From the NCBI RefSeq assembly GCF_900104895.1, contig NZ_LT629742.1, positions 2,356,001 to 2,420,000 of the forward strand: a DNA stretch of 64,000 nucleotides, written 5' to 3'. Positions within the stretch are counted from its first letter, which is position 1, and each line of letters opens with the position of its first letter. The notes under the pieces were generated by a model. That model was not told where the DNA came from, did not search any database, and saw only the letters and a list, made by a program, of their open reading frames with translations. The DNA is from Microterricola viridarii. Lineage in GTDB: Bacteria > Actinomycetota > Actinomycetes > Actinomycetales > Microbacteriaceae. This document shows positions 63,158 to 64,000 of the stretch, piece by piece. Made by a program: the position numbers and the translations under genes.

Positions 63158-64000
63158 ATGACGACGACGTCGCACTCGCGTCCGCTCGACGCCCTCGACG
63201 CCCTCGACGCGGTCACGGCCGCGGTGGCCGGCGTCTTGAGCTGCCCGATCGAGCTCACGACCGACCTCGTGGTTGCGCTCGATGAGTTCGAGGCGGCGCA
63301 CTGCCTGGACTCGCGCATCCTACCCGCGTTCACTGCGTCGGCGATCCGCGGGTTCGCTCGCGACATGGAGCGGCAGGTCGTGCACGAGATCCGGGAACCG
63401 CTCGGAATGGCGATCGCGCTGGTGCACTGGGACGACCGACTGCTCGTCATCGGTCCCTACACGCATGCGCCGATGCATCCCGGCGTCGCCGAGGAGGCAT
63501 TCACCAGGCTGGGCATTCCGAGTGCCCATCTTCCGGCGTACAAGCTCTACCGCACCCGGTACCCGATCGTCGATGCCGAGTACGTGTATCGCGGGGCCGT
63601 GGCCCTGCTCCGAGCGACGGGGAGCGAGGACCTCCTCGGCAGCCTCCGCGAGGTCGAGGTCGAAGGCGGGACGATCGCGCCGGGGTTCGGCGAGACGCTG
63701 CAGTCGGCCGCATTCACCGTCATCGAAGACCGGTATCGGCTCGAGCGGGATTTCATGGACGCGGTCGCAGAGGGCTCGTCAGAACGTGCCCTCTCCGCCC
63801 TGCAGCGCATGGGGCGGATGCCCCAGACCATCAGTTACCTGAACACGCCGTTCCTCGGCACGACGATCCTGCGGATCATGGCCAGGGTCGCGGCGCAGCG
63901 GGGCGGATTGCCGCCGGTGGCCATCGATGCGATCTCGCAGGAGTACGCGCAACGTCTGCACCGGGTCGGCCACTCCTCCATCGCGGAAAGTTCGTTTGCC
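63158..64000 (+). CDS. AraC/YesN-like transcriptional regulator, partial
   Basis: Coding starts at 63158 and runs off the right edge; 281 residues are visible. The middle, IRGFARDMERQVVHEIREPLGMAIALVHWDDRLLVIGPYTHAPM and AEEAFTRLGIPSAHLPAYKLYRTRYPIVD, resembles the sensor part of AraC-type regulators of sugar genes. The last visible part (GTTILRIMARVAAQRGGLPPVAIDAISQEYAQRL) leads toward the expected DNA-binding domain. The repeated DALDALDAV near the N-terminus is a short coiled stretch. It is divergent from the GH2 gene, with about 150 bases between, so it probably controls it. Confidence 0.7.
   Translation, partial: MTTTSHSRPLDALDALDAVTAAVAGVLSCPIELTTDLVVALDEFEAAHCLDSRILPAFTASAIRGFARDMERQVVHEIREPLGMAIALVHWDDRLLVIGPYTHAPMHPGVAEEAFTRLGIPSAHLPAYKLYRTRYPIVDAEYVYRGAVALLRATGSEDLLGSLREVEVEGGTIAPGFGETLQSAAFTVIEDRYRLERDFMDAVAEGSSERALSALQRMGRMPQTISYLNTPFLGTTILRIMARVAAQRGGLPPVAIDAISQEYAQRLHRVGHSSIAESSFA

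Overview
High-GC DNA with strong third-position GC bias, many GTG starts, several leaderless promoters, and sugar and peptide ABC importers with lipoprotein binding proteins: this looks like an actinobacterium, probably of the Microbacteriaceae type (inference from gene style only). No rRNA, intact tRNA, CRISPR array, insertion sequence or integrase gene was found.

Region 1 (1-13.7 kb, all minus) looks like one catabolic locus for a small cyclic amide or related nitrogen compound. It holds a pseudo-HyuA-like protein, a DUF917 protein and a PucR-type regulator, then a small ABM-fold protein, a ribose-type ABC importer, HyuA and HyuB (hydantoinase/oxoprolinase family), an amidohydrolase and a quinone-oxidoreductase-like dehydrogenase running off the left edge. 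The substrate cannot be read from the sequence.

Region 2 (13.7-31.3 kb) is accessory DNA in segments separated by copies of one repeat that includes a tRNA 3'-end-like sequence (T-arm plus acceptor strand) and tandem arm-like motifs, at 14.9, 17.7, 21.7-22.4 and 30.6-31.3 kb. The segments carry a Fic protein; a dehydrogenase, an F420-type oxidoreductase and a coupled small ORF/peptidase S51 pair; a PD-(D/E)XK-like protein with an unknown partner; and a defence island with a Phd/RelE-type toxin-antitoxin pair, a Gabija system (GajA OLD nuclease plus GajB helicase), an unknown protein with a nuclease-like EVT motif, and a GIY-YIG protein. The last two share a duplicated leaderless promoter.

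Region 3 (31.4-64 kb) is a carbohydrate utilisation locus centred on glucuronides. It has beta-glucuronidase (uidA), uronate isomerase (uxaC), fructuronate reductase (uxuB), mannonate dehydratase (manD), a gluconokinase-family enzyme, two GH43 enzymes, GH1, GH78 and another GH2 enzyme, two related MFS carriers, an oligopeptide-type ABC importer with a fused permease-ATPase subunit, two TetR regulators, a LacI regulator and an AraC-like regulator cut by the right edge. Seven near-identical 18-bp palindromes (consensus TTGGCAACCGNTTGCCAA) sit upstream of most of these transcription units and suggest one LacI regulon. None of the glycosidases shows a signal peptide, so small glycosides or oligosaccharides are probably imported before cleavage. 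Glucuronate would be isomerised (UxaC), reduced (UxuB) and dehydrated (ManD) to 2-keto-3-deoxygluconate; an obvious KDG kinase and KDPG aldolase are not in the window. Broken pieces of uidA, uxaC, manD and a sugar symporter show that this locus has been rearranged and that a second copy has decayed.
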